This document shows, piece after piece, positions 17,076-24,096 of a DNA stretch of 39,182 nucleotides; position 1 is the first letter of the stretch, and each line of letters starts with the position of its first letter. Made by a program: the position numbers and the translations under genes. Source of the DNA: a virus; IMG/VR virus record IMGVR_UViG_3300044981_000443, positions 1 through 39,182 of that record; one strand, 5' to 3'. The notes below the pieces were generated by a model that worked only from the letters and a program-made list of their open reading frames with translations, searched no databases and was not told where the DNA came from.

Positions 17076-17474
17076 TTATATGGAGTCCCAAGAAAAGGCG
17101 TCGCAACGCTCGCCTGTTTTCAGAAAATACAGCGCTATCTTTTTCAATTCGTCGAAGGTCAATATATTTCGCGCCGGCACCGGAGTGGGAGTATTTGCCG
17201 TGAGAAACTCTACATACCCGCTCGTCAAACGTGGTTGAGGTGCAACGGCGACGAAGTACGGCGGATCGCCGTCAGTGCGACTATGTTGGACGCAACCAGT
17301 CCCACCGCCTATCCCTATCATAAGCTCAAATCCGTTATCACCCGAGAATCTTCCGAAGAACGGAGCGTTGCTTCGCCTCCTGTTGAGCAAATCGACGAGC
17401 GACGCTTCGTCTGCAATAACCTCGCCATTCATTATATCAAATTTGTCCTGCTGATTGACATATTTGATCTTCAT
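17076..17474 (-). CDS. Imm1-family immunity protein (cassette 1)
   Basis: Predicted cytoplasmic antidote to the deaminase encoded just upstream. The 132-aa protein begins MKIKYVNQQDKFDIMNGEVI and carries the Imm1 pattern seen in all three copies of this window: a two-strand start, 'GIGG..GCVQ.S..DG.PPY..AV', 'GYVEFLTANTPTPVPARNIL', and a C-terminal helix 'F.ELK.IAL.FL.TGER....W'. Imm1 is a known partner of polymorphic-toxin deaminases. Its ATG overlaps the toxin stop as ATGA (17471-17474), which implies translational coupling. It ends ...SWDSI, shorter than the other two copies, and is not followed by a gp10 fragment but by the tail terminator gene. Confidence 0.85.
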   Translation of the reverse strand: MKIKYVNQQDKFDIMNGEVIADEASLVDLLNRRRSNAPFFGRFSGDNGFELMIGIGGGTGCVQHSRTDGDPPYFVAVAPQPRLTSGYVEFLTANTPTPVPARNILTFDELKKIALYFLKTGERCDAFSWDSI

Positions 17475-18520
17475 GGACCGATACCTCTAAATTTCACGAC
17501 CTTACCGCTTGGGAGAACAACGTCTAACGTAGCGCCCGGTGGAAGCATCTTCGGTAGCAATTTGGTACAGGTATCACATATGTCAGGATTATTTATGTAA
17601 AGGGTACCCTGCATGAGTTCTTGATCGCGCATAATAGCGGCAGCGTGGCCTTCTACGTGTGACTTCGTAATCAAGTCGAATCCGGAGCTCTCCGGCGGCA
17701 TATTTGCTGCCGGCCCATCATATCCGCTTTCCAGTTCAATCGGAGAATGGTTTGGGATATCAAGAATTCCAGAGGTCTTGCCTCCTGTGTATGGCGCCAG
17801 TTTTGGCGGTAGGCCGCCCGGAAATGGTAGCTTTGGTTGCGGTTCAACTGTATCGGGCGGTCCGGACGGCGCTTTCGCTGGAGCTTCTGGTGTCGGTAAA
17901 GGTTCGCTTGGAGGCGAAACCCGGGGCAACCCTCGCGGAAAAGAAAGCTCAGGTGGTCCGCCCTCCCCGCCACCACCGCCAAACTCCGGTCTTTCCCAAG
18001 GCTTATGCCTGGGATCCATCATAACCGGCACGACGTTGGGAGCTTCGGGTGCCGCTGTCGCCGGCGCAAACCAACCGGGATTTGGCGGTTCACCGGCGCG
18101 CGGATGTTTTGCAGGATCCCAATTCGCTTTGAGCAAGCGACTGCGGTGAAGCTCCAAGGCTCGCCGCATGGTTTCATCGGCGACTTCGACTCCTTTCGCC
18201 AATGAAGGCGGATCAGGGAATTGCATATGTACGGTGGCGATCGCGGCCGTCGCGACATCGCCACGATTGAGCGCTTTTGCAATGAGCGCTAGTGCGCCAG
18301 CCTTTGCCGTGACATCGATGGGAAGCCGATAGCGCGCGGTCAGCTCATCGTTAAGCTCGGCAGCCGGCCGAACAGTCCACGTGCTGGCCGGGCCAGCAAC
18401 ATGCGCACGCTGAAGCAGCGACACGTCGCCGACAAATGCACCTTGTCCATCGCACGAAATGCGCTCGGCATCCCGGCTGGCCGAAAGCGAAAACGCACGC
18501 AATCCTCGCAATACGAGCAT
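17471..18520 (-). CDS. DddA-like (SCP1.201-type) deaminase toxin, cassette 1
   Basis: A 349-aa predicted cytidine-deaminase toxin. I start at ATG 18520, preceded by GGAGA at good spacing. Residues 1-~150 are a helical N-terminal carrier domain (RLPIDVTAKAGALALIAKAL; AAIATVHMQFPDPPSLAKG), then a junction DPAKHPRAGEPPNPGWFAP, then a Pro/Gly-rich spacer (~175-245), then the toxin tip. The tip has the zinc-deaminase signature: HVEGHAAA (H288, E290) and PDICDTC (C315, C318), followed by MLPPGATLDVVLP. The HVEG(H/Q)AA...NNP...C-x-x-C...LLP arrangement matches SCP1.201-like deaminases, the family of the Burkholderia double-stranded-DNA deaminase DddA. All zinc ligands and the catalytic Glu are present, so it looks active. 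The substrate is inferred from family only. The carrier shows no signal peptide. Confidence 0.88.
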   Translation of the reverse strand: MLVLRGLRAFSLSASRDAERISCDGQGAFVGDVSLLQRAHVAGPASTWTVRPAAELNDELTARYRLPIDVTAKAGALALIAKALNRGDVATAAIATVHMQFPDPPSLAKGVEVADETMRRALELHRSRLLKANWDPAKHPRAGEPPNPGWFAPATAAPEAPNVVPVMMDPRHKPWERPEFGGGGGEGGPPELSFPRGLPRVSPPSEPLPTPEAPAKAPSGPPDTVEPQPKLPFPGGLPPKLAPYTGGKTSGILDIPNHSPIELESGYDGPAANMPPESSGFDLITKSHVEGHAAAIMRDQELMQGTLYINNPDICDTCTKLLPKMLPPGATLDVVLPSGKVVKFRGIGP

Positions 18521-18539
18521 GCGATCGTCTCCGTTCGAA

Positions 18540-18549
18540 ATTTGCAAAT
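18540..18549. promoter_or_regulatory. ATTTGCAAAT palindrome upstream of deaminase 1
   Basis: A perfect 10-base palindrome ATTTGCAAAT ends about 19 bases before the deaminase ATG. The same core, extended to 14 bases, occupies the equivalent position upstream of deaminase 2 (20953-20966). Conservation in both copies, in an otherwise diverged leader, suggests an operator or a transcript feature, but part of it may simply reflect the duplication. Confidence 0.4.
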
Positions 18550-18588
18550 GCGAGTAGGAAAGAACTCAGGATTGGATCGAATTGGGCC

Positions 18589-18774
18589 TCAGCGGATGGC
18601 CTCGACGACCGCGTCGCTCAAGCCCTCCACAATCTCCTCCGCCATCTCTGCCAGCGACGAGCGCAGATACGACCGCTCCGGCATCGTCACCGCCGGCAGG
18701 TTCACCCGCGCCGCAAAGACCTGCTTGCCGCCGACGGCGAAAGCGAGCGCCTTGGCTTTGTCCGGCACGATTTC
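18589..18774 (-). pseudogene. Duplicated 3' end of the gp10-like gene (copy 3)
   Basis: The minus-strand frame reads EIVPDKAKALAFAVGGKQVF, AARVNLPAVTMPERSYLRSS, then LAEMAEEIVEGLSDAVVEAIR and stop. This is the last ~61 codons of the intact gp10-like gene at 21004-21477 with only a few substitutions and no frameshift. It begins directly at the stop codon of the orphan Imm1 gene and ends just before the leader of deaminase 1. It has no start of its own. It marks the border of a toxin/immunity cassette. Confidence 0.85.
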
Positions 18775-19218
18775 TCACGACTCAAGGGGACGCTCTGCAT
18801 CCTCTTTAACGTCGCCCGGATGTACTTCCCGCCAAGAGACCGTATTACTCCGCTCGCCAGTCCTCATGAAGTGGAGGACGACTTCCTTCAACTCGTCGAA
18901 ACGCAGAATATTACGCGAACCAACCGGCGTAGGCGTACCGCCGCATTGAAACTCAATGTAGCCGCGCTTCATTACCGGAAGGTGGGAGACAGCCATCAGA
19001 TATGGCGGCTTCCCATCCACACGGCTGTATTGGACGCAGCCGAAATCTCCACCAATCCCGGTCTCAATATGAAAATCTCGAGCACCGCAGAATTCGGCTA
19101 TGAAAGGCGCCTGACTGCGCGCGCGGTCAAGGAGACTAATAAGATCATCCTCGCTCGAAATCGCGCGTCCATGATTTAGATCGAGCTTGTCTTGATAGTT
19201 GCGAAAATAGATGATCAT
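18775..19218 (-). CDS. Orphan Imm1-family immunity protein (cassette 2)
   Basis: An Imm1 protein (147 aa from ATG 19218) without a toxin gene: upstream lies only a decayed gp10 3' fragment. Family pattern as in its relatives: MIIYFRNYQDKLDLNHGRAI, ETGIGGDFGCVQYSRVDGKP then PYLMAVSH, RGYIEFQCGGTPTPVGSRNI, FDELKEVVLHFMRTGERSN. It shares the C-terminal '..EDAER' tail with the cassette 3 copy and, like it, runs directly into a gp10 3' fragment. In a family context, orphan immunity genes protect against kin carrying the corresponding toxin. The frame is intact despite the missing partner, which suggests selection for keeping it. An upstream TTG (19233) is a poorer start. Confidence 0.82.
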   Translation of the reverse strand: MIIYFRNYQDKLDLNHGRAISSEDDLISLLDRARSQAPFIAEFCGARDFHIETGIGGDFGCVQYSRVDGKPPYLMAVSHLPVMKRGYIEFQCGGTPTPVGSRNILRFDELKEVVLHFMRTGERSNTVSWREVHPGDVKEDAERPLES

Positions 19219-19289
19219 GGCACGATGATACAAAATTTATCTGACAGGCTCATCCACAGCCTACCATCGAATATCCCCATACTCCGTCG

Positions 19290-19440
19290 CTTCTACCACA
19301 GCCCCGCTGAGCCTTTCCCTAATCTCCTCTGCCATCTCCGCAAGCGACGAGCGCACGTAAGACCGCTCCGGCATCTACAGCCGGCAGGTTCACCCGCGCG
19401 GCAAAGACCTGTTTGCCGCCAATGCGAAGGCAAGCACCCT
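19290..19440 (-). pseudogene. Degenerate duplicated 3' end of the gp10-like gene (copy 2)
   Basis: About 150 bases resemble the last third of gp10 (for example the stretches around CTCCGCCATCTC..GCAAGCGACGAG and CCGGCAGGTTCACCCGCGC on the plus strand), but with small deletions around 19374-19378 and 19423, and a lost stop region, so the frame is broken. It sits between the stop of the cassette 3 Imm1 gene and the start of the orphan Imm1 gene. A deaminase gene that would be expected here between gp10 fragment and Imm1 is absent. Confidence 0.7.
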
Positions 19441-19445
19441 CATCA

Positions 19446-19886
19446 CTAGCCCGGGGAACGCTCCGCGTCCTCTTGGAGCGCTCGCGGATCTAACTCCTGC
19501 CACAAGACGCGATCGCTTCTATCCCCGGTCTGGAGAAAATGAAGTGCGATCGCTTTCAATTCAACGAAACTGATAATATAGCGTGAAGCGAATGGCGTGG
19601 GCGTGTTGGCCGTTAAAAACTCAACATAGCCGCGCCTTGCGGGCGGATGATGAGAAACAGCCATGAGGTAAGGTGCTTTACCGTTGGTTTGACTGTACTG
19701 GACGAAACCGAGATCACCACCAATTCCAAATTCCATATGATAGCCGTTGTCGCCGTAAAGCTCGGCAATAAACGGCCGCTCATTTCGTCGATCGTAGAGC
19801 AACTCAGTCAGTTTTTCATCGTCCGCAATTACGATGCCGTTCATCGGATCGAATTTGTTCTGATAGTTCAAATATCGAACTTTCAT
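19446..19886 (-). CDS. Imm1-family immunity protein (cassette 3)
   Basis: A 146-aa Imm1 protein coupled to deaminase 2 by an ATGA overlap (19883-19886). Seen motifs: MKVRYLNYQNKFDPMNGIVI, EFGIGGDLGFVQYSQTNGKA then PYLMAVSH, RGYVEFLTANTPTPFASRYI, FVELKAIALHFLQTGDRSDR. The middle 'GYVEFLTANTPTP' block is identical to cassette 1 Imm1, while N- and C-termini resemble the orphan copy, so these genes may have exchanged segments. Cytoplasmic, predicted to bind and block the cognate deaminase tip. Confidence 0.85.
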   Translation of the reverse strand: MKVRYLNYQNKFDPMNGIVIADDEKLTELLYDRRNERPFIAELYGDNGYHMEFGIGGDLGFVQYSQTNGKAPYLMAVSHHPPARRGYVEFLTANTPTPFASRYIISFVELKAIALHFLQTGDRSDRVLWQELDPRALQEDAERSPG

Positions 19887-20935
19887 GGACTGATTCCTCT
19901 AAACTCCATGACGGTCCCATCGGGAAGGACTACGCGTAATCTACCTCCTGGCGGAAGCATTTCCTGCAGTAGTTTCGTACGGGAAACGCATATCTCCGGA
20001 TTATTTATAAAGAGAGTACCCTCCGTGATCCCCTCCTGCCGCATGAAAGCTGCTGCGTGTCCTTCTACATGCAATCGTGTTACCCCATCAAAGCCATCAG
20101 TACCCAATGGTATTGATGCAGCCGGGCCAGGAATTCCACTCTGTAGCTCTATATTCACATTATTTGGCGCTCGAAAGATCCCATAGGTCTTGCCTCCCTC
20201 TACGTATGGGGCGAGCTGTGGCGGTAGCCCGCCTGGAAATGGAAGCGTGGGTTGCGGTTCAACCGTTGCGGGCGGTCCGGACGGCGCTTTCGATGGAGCT
20301 TCTGGTGTCGGTAAAGGTTCGCTTGGAGGCGAAACCCGGGGCAACCCTCGCGGAAAAGGAAGCTCAGGTGGTCCGCCCTCCCCGCCACCGCCGCCCAACT
20401 CCGGTTTTTCCCAAGGCTTATGCCTGGGATCCATCATAACCGGCACGACGTTGGGAGCTTCGGGTGCCCCTGTCGCCGGCGCAAACCAACCGGGATTTGG
20501 AGGCATACCTGCGCGTGGATGTTTCGTTGGGTCCCAATTCGCTTTGAGCAAACGACTGCGGTGCCGTTCCAAAGCGCGCCGCATTATCGCATCGCCGGAT
20601 TCGACGCCTTTCGCCAGCGAGGGCGGATCGGGGAATTGCATGTGCACGGTCGCAATCGCGGCCATGGCGAGATCGCTGCGATTGAGCGCATTTGCGACGA
20701 GAGCCAGTGCGCCAGCCTTTGCCGCAACATCGATCGGCAGCCGGTAGCGCACCGCCAATTCATCGTTGAGCTCGACGACTGGCCGAACGGCCCACGTGCC
20801 GGCCGCGCTCCCAACATGCGCGCGCTGAAGTAGCGGCACGCCGCCAGCAAAAGCACCATGCGCATCGCAGGAAATACCACCGTCATTCCGGGTGGCCGAA
20901 AGCGAAAACGCGCGCAATCCTCGCAATACGAGCAT
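19883..20935 (-). CDS. DddA-like deaminase toxin, cassette 3, with a lost zinc ligand
   Basis: A 350-aa paralogue of the cassette 1 toxin, starting at ATG 20935 behind GGAGGC. The N-terminal carrier (RYRLPIDVAAKAGALALVAN), the junction (DPTKHPRAGMPPNPGWFAP) and the Pro/Gly spacer are nearly identical to copy 1. The tip keeps HVEGHAAA (H289, E291) and C316, but the second ligand of the C-x-x-C pair is Arg (ICVSRT, R319). The codon is CGT where TGT would encode Cys, a single transition. In zinc-dependent deaminases both Cys bind the catalytic zinc, so this copy is predicted to be weak or inactive, unless another residue substitutes. The reading frame is otherwise intact and its immunity gene is kept. 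It follows the intact gp10-like gene by 68 bases. Confidence 0.85.
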   Translation of the reverse strand: MLVLRGLRAFSLSATRNDGGISCDAHGAFAGGVPLLQRAHVGSAAGTWAVRPVVELNDELAVRYRLPIDVAAKAGALALVANALNRSDLAMAAIATVHMQFPDPPSLAKGVESGDAIMRRALERHRSRLLKANWDPTKHPRAGMPPNPGWFAPATGAPEAPNVVPVMMDPRHKPWEKPELGGGGGEGGPPELPFPRGLPRVSPPSEPLPTPEAPSKAPSGPPATVEPQPTLPFPGGLPPQLAPYVEGGKTYGIFRAPNNVNIELQSGIPGPAASIPLGTDGFDGVTRLHVEGHAAAFMRQEGITEGTLFINNPEICVSRTKLLQEMLPPGGRLRVVLPDGTVMEFRGISP

Positions 20936-20952
20936 GCGATCCGCCTCCGTTG

Positions 20953-20966
20953 GTATTTGCAAATAC
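20953..20966. promoter_or_regulatory. GTATTTGCAAATAC palindrome upstream of deaminase 2
   Basis: A perfect 14-base palindrome, GTATTTGCAAATAC, 17 bases upstream of the deaminase 2 start and between it and the gp10 stop. The 10-base core recurs at the same place before deaminase 1. It is a candidate operator for a dimeric regulator acting on the toxin/immunity pair. No -35/-10 boxes could be assigned with confidence. Confidence 0.4.
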
Positions 20967-21003
20967 AAAAGGGAAAGCGCTTAGGGCGAGATCGAATTGA
21001 GCC

Positions 21004-21477
21004 TCACCGGATGGCCTCGACGACCGCGTCGCTCAATCCCACCGCAATCTCCCCCGCCATCTCCTCAAGCGACGAGCGCAGATAAGACCGCTCCGGCATC
21101 GTCACCGCCGGCAGGTTCACCCGCGCCGCGAAGACCTGCTTGCCGCCGACGGCGAAGGCGAGCGCCTTGGCTTTGTCCGGCACGATCTCGTGCGGCGGGA
21201 TGGTGCCGCCGAATTCCTGGATCGCGGCATATTTGACGTCGCCGGATGTGCCGATACGGACCGAGACGTCGGCCGATGATTCGTCGACCGTCGCGATGAT
21301 CGAGCGCGCCAGCATGCCGCTTCGCGTATTGAGCACGCCGCCGGAAAGCTTTTGCTGGATCTTCGCTTCCAACGCCACGGCGAGCACATTGGCCTTGCTC
21401 GAGAGCGCCTGGCGCACCCGATCGGGCATGCCGGCAAGGCTCGCGCTGTAATCGTCGCGCAGCTCGAGCTGAAACAT
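21004..21477 (-). CDS. HK97 gp10-like head-tail / tail completion protein
   Basis: A 157-aa virion morphogenesis protein. It starts at ATG 21477, overlapping the connector stop (TGATG). Typical gp10 features: 'LSGGVLNTRSGMLARSIIAT' (the 'tG.L..si' motif), VRIGTSGDVKYAAIQEFGGT (the 'YA.iqEfGgtiPph' motif), and the C-terminal 'RSYLRSSLEEMAGEIAVGLS' (the 'r.fl..al' helix). It is the last intact head-neck gene before the deaminase cassettes, and its final ~60 codons are duplicated twice downstream. In RcGTA-like modules the corresponding gene is followed directly by the tail terminator, which here lies 4 kb away. Confidence 0.88.
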   Translation of the reverse strand: MFQLELRDDYSASLAGMPDRVRQALSSKANVLAVALEAKIQQKLSGGVLNTRSGMLARSIIATVDESSADVSVRIGTSGDVKYAAIQEFGGTIPPHEIVPDKAKALAFAVGGKQVFAARVNLPAVTMPERSYLRSSLEEMAGEIAVGLSDAVVEAIR

Positions 21478-22307
21478 CACGCCCCCACCACGCTGCGATA
21501 GGGGTCGAGCGAGGCGCGGATGAAATCCGGAATGTCCTTGAGGCTGTAGGACGCCGTCTGCTGGCCTTGCACGGTCTGCGCGCTCTGGCCGACGCGGGTG
21601 CGGTAGCGATAGCGCTCCGCCACCCATTCGATGCAGGCATTGTTGATCGCCGCCGGAATGAAGCCGTAGGAGATCAGCACGGCGGCGCCGGCATCCGCCG
21701 CCGCAAACGTGTACACGCCGTTCGCGACCGCATATTCGCCCGCAGCCGGATTGGCCGCCACCGCTACCAGCAGGGCGCCGTTGGCGTAAGTGACACCGGA
21801 ATCGCTGGCCCACGGCCCGAGCGGCGCCGCAGCTGTGACGCTATAGGGCCCAGGCGTTGCCGGCACGCTCGCCGCCTCGCTCTGCACCGCATAGCCGGCC
21901 GAATAGTCGACCACGATGTTCTGCCGGCCCTTGCGAAAGAAAGTGCGAAACACATCGAGCGCCTGCGGCCGGCCGGGCGGCAAGCCGTCCCAGGATTCGA
22001 GCAGATAGCCTTTGGCGGACGGCATGCCGATCGGCGCCGCCGCAGGCACGACGGCGGTGTCGATCAACAACGTGATCACTTGCAGCACCGGATAGTGGCG
22101 CAGGAACAAGCGCGTCTTGTCGTTGCCGTCGAGCCGCTCCATGAACAGCCGCGGCACGAGCGACGGCCGGCCGAGATAGGCGGTGATGGCGCCACTCACA
22201 TCGGTGATCAGGCGCGCAATGAGCGCATCGTCGGACGAGCCGATGCCGCTCGAGCCGGCGAGCCAGGTTTTGACGTCGGCGAGGGTGGCGAGATCGGATG
22301 CGGCCAT
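21477..22307 (-). CDS. Head-tail connector (gp6 / phiE125 gp8-like)
   Basis: A 276-aa neck protein with start ATG 22307 behind GGAG; the open frame further upstream is a shadow of the 69-aa gene. The N-terminal half shows the connector pattern: LADVKTWLAGSSGIGSSDDA (the 'lddvK.wL.i....dD.li..li..a...i' start), ITAYLGRPSLV, RLFLRHYPVLQVITLLID (the 'l..yPv..v' motif), and the C-terminal 'IPAAINNACIEWVAERYRYR' (the 'vP..ik.A.l.lv..ry..R'). Between about 165 and 215 there is an insert (VTYANGALLVAVAANPAAGE, then YAVANGVYTFAAADAGAAVL) similar in pattern to a segment of the tail tube protein. It sits two bases after the 69-aa gene. Confidence 0.85.
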   Translation of the reverse strand: MAASDLATLADVKTWLAGSSGIGSSDDALIARLITDVSGAITAYLGRPSLVPRLFMERLDGNDKTRLFLRHYPVLQVITLLIDTAVVPAAAPIGMPSAKGYLLESWDGLPPGRPQALDVFRTFFRKGRQNIVVDYSAGYAVQSEAASVPATPGPYSVTAAAPLGPWASDSGVTYANGALLVAVAANPAAGEYAVANGVYTFAAADAGAAVLISYGFIPAAINNACIEWVAERYRYRTRVGQSAQTVQGQQTASYSLKDIPDFIRASLDPYRSVVGA

Positions 22308-22309
22308 TG

Positions 22310-22519
22310 TCAATTCTCCGCCGCGGTCTTTTTCGCAGCCGCCCGCGGGCGCCGCGGCGCAGCCTTGGATTTCTGCGCGGCACCGGCTTCGACGAAGCCA
22401 AAACACTCGATCAACAGCGCGCCGATCTCGGCCTCGACCTCGTAGACGCCGTCGCGCGGCGCAATGACGACGCCGGCGACGCAAGGGTCGCCGACGCCTT
22501 CCGGCGCTTTCAGCTTCAT
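22310..22519 (-). CDS. Small phage head-region protein, unknown
   Basis: A 69-aa protein with no family I can name. N-terminal part: MKLKAPEGVGDPCVAGVVIA then PRDGVYEVEAEIGALLIECFGF, a compact beta-like domain. The C-terminus is basic and Ala/Lys-rich (KAAPRRPRAAAKKTAAEN). Small proteins with this 'G.G....y....G........HGF/fGF' character are common between capsid and connector genes in siphophages. It is followed after 2 bases by the connector. A 30-base stretch of its 5' coding region is repeated at 24117-24146 with two mismatches. Upstream lies a divergent gene, so the promoter for the neck/tail operon may lie between 22520 and 22660; I could not identify boxes. Confidence 0.65.
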   Translation of the reverse strand: MKLKAPEGVGDPCVAGVVIAPRDGVYEVEAEIGALLIECFGFVEAGAAQKSKAAPRRPRAAAKKTAAEN

Positions 22520-22662
22520 GGCTGACCTCGTGATTTCGTTTCAATGATTGCGCCGCAAACGCCAAAGTGCTGGTGTCAGGTTTAGTCTGACAAGTCGGCT
22601 GATGTGCTTGCCAAGCAAAGGCTCAAGAGCAAAATGGCGTTCACACGGTGAAAGGTTACATC

Positions 22663-23859
22663 ATGGCCAAGAACATTTTGATTTGCGCTGATGGAACAGG
22701 GAACGAAGGAGGACTTCTCCCCGACGAAAGTCGCACCAATGTATATAAGCTGTTTCGAGCTACGAGAGCTGGCCCGGATTCGCCGATCGATCCCGAGCAG
22801 CAACTGTCGTTCTATGTTCCCGGAATCGGCACACCCATTCCCGGTCATTCATCGCGCTGGCAACGGCTCAAAGAGACTATTCAACAAGCTGTCGGCGGCG
22901 GCCTGACCAAGAAAATCATCGACTGTTATGTCGTTATTCTTGGCGTGTGGCGTCCCGGCGATCGAATCTATCTCTTTGGCTTCAGCCGCGGCGCTTACAC
23001 TGTGCGCTGCCTCGCGCATGTCTTAGAAGTCGCCGGTATTCCAACAAAGGAGAAAAACGGCCAATCGCTTAACCTCGATCCGCAACGACTTCGTAAATTA
23101 GCTCGTTCGGCCGTGCGCATCGTCTACAAAAGAGGACTCCCGGTGTCGGACATTGCCAAACGCGATCAGGAAGCGGAATCGTTCCACAACACGTACAACT
23201 GTCGGACGGGCGCAGAAACGGGTGTCGTGCCCTATTTCATGGGTGTCTGGGACAGCGTTGCCGCGCTAGGTTGGGCACACTTTTTGCCGGTGACCTACGA
23301 CAGACATTTTCCCAAGGACGTCCGTTTTGCACGACACGCGATGGCGATCGACGAATACCGAAGCGATTTCGTACGCGTGCCATGGGGCGGCTCTGGCACC
23401 GTACATGCGGGACGTCCAGGCGAGCCCGAGCCATTTCAGCAGATATGGTTCGCGGGAAATCATGCCGATATCGGCGGGAGCTATCCCGATAATGAATCAC
23501 GCCTCTCAGACATCGCCCTCAAATGGATGGCAGACTTCATCGAGCATGAATTGCCAGCCGAGGCTCGCATCCATGTCGATCGCGCGGCGTTACGGTGCTT
23601 CCCCGCCAGCTCAGGCATGATGCACGACGAGTGCATGGTCGGGATCGGTGGGACGCCGCTTCACTGGTATCCCCGCGATCGCGACGTTCCGACCGAGGCC
23701 GTATTGCATGATACAGTATACGAACGCCTGAAAATGGAAGAGGTGCGCAATTTCCTTGGCTACGGAAAATACAGGCCCGCGCCGCTTAGGAATCATGAAA
23801 GAGCCAGGGAGTTCTTCACAGACTTATCGACCGTCGGGCCGGGAACTTCCCCAGCTTAG
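22663..23859 (+). CDS. DUF2235 alpha/beta hydrolase (Tle1-type lipase-like)
   Basis: A plus-strand gene inside the minus-strand head operon. From ATG 22663 (AAAGG upstream; GTG 22648 is an alternative) it encodes 398 aa of the DUF2235 family, whose best known members are type VI secretion phospholipases (Tle1). Seen: the N-terminal ICADGTGNE strand/loop, the nucleophile elbow GFSRGAYTVR (Ser near residue 106), VWDSVAALG, and the His-containing WFAGNHADIGGSY. So Ser, an acidic residue and His of the triad are all plausible. There is no signal peptide or transmembrane segment. No immunity gene on the same strand follows. It could be another toxin of this locus or an independently acquired gene; opposite orientation argues it has its own promoter. 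Its 3' end overlaps the convergent 90-aa gene by 36 bases. Confidence 0.82.
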   Translation: MAKNILICADGTGNEGGLLPDESRTNVYKLFRATRAGPDSPIDPEQQLSFYVPGIGTPIPGHSSRWQRLKETIQQAVGGGLTKKIIDCYVVILGVWRPGDRIYLFGFSRGAYTVRCLAHVLEVAGIPTKEKNGQSLNLDPQRLRKLARSAVRIVYKRGLPVSDIAKRDQEAESFHNTYNCRTGAETGVVPYFMGVWDSVAALGWAHFLPVTYDRHFPKDVRFARHAMAIDEYRSDFVRVPWGGSGTVHAGRPGEPEPFQQIWFAGNHADIGGSYPDNESRLSDIALKWMADFIEHELPAEARIHVDRAALRCFPASSGMMHDECMVGIGGTPLHWYPRDRDVPTEAVLHDTVYERLKMEEVRNFLGYGKYRPAPLRNHERAREFFTDLSTVGPGTSPA

Positions 23860-24096
23860 AGAGACGTCCAGATAAAGCGGACCGTGCGATGAGCAATTCA
23901 CCAGCACACGAACGGGGCCGCCGCACAAAATCTTGATTCGTTCCTGCCAAATTGGCTTCCACCAAGAGACAAAGGCGTTGTCCTCGACCGCGATTGGAAG
24001 CTTATCCGCATCCGCGACGATCTCGTCGTCGGCCATGGCGTCAAATCGCACGGACACCAGCCGTGCCTTGGCGTAAGGATGTCTAAACGGCCTCAT
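23824..24096 (-). CDS. Small conserved accessory protein, unknown
   Basis: A 90-aa protein, MRPFRHPYAKARLVSVRFDA..., with the Trp-rich segment AVEDNAFVSWWKPIWQERIK followed by ILCGGPVRVLVNCSSHGPLY. The 'WWKP...ER..il.G.pV...v....HpPl' pattern looks like a small phage/accessory family, but I cannot name it. I start at ATG 24096, behind GGAG at 9 bases; upstream codons in this frame are a shadow. The ATG overlaps the stop of the upstream fragment (ATGA), so it was originally coupled to a gene that is now truncated. It overlaps the convergent DUF2235 gene at the 3' end. Confidence 0.65.
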   Translation of the reverse strand: MRPFRHPYAKARLVSVRFDAMADDEIVADADKLPIAVEDNAFVSWWKPIWQERIKILCGGPVRVLVNCSSHGPLYLDVSLSWGSSRPDGR

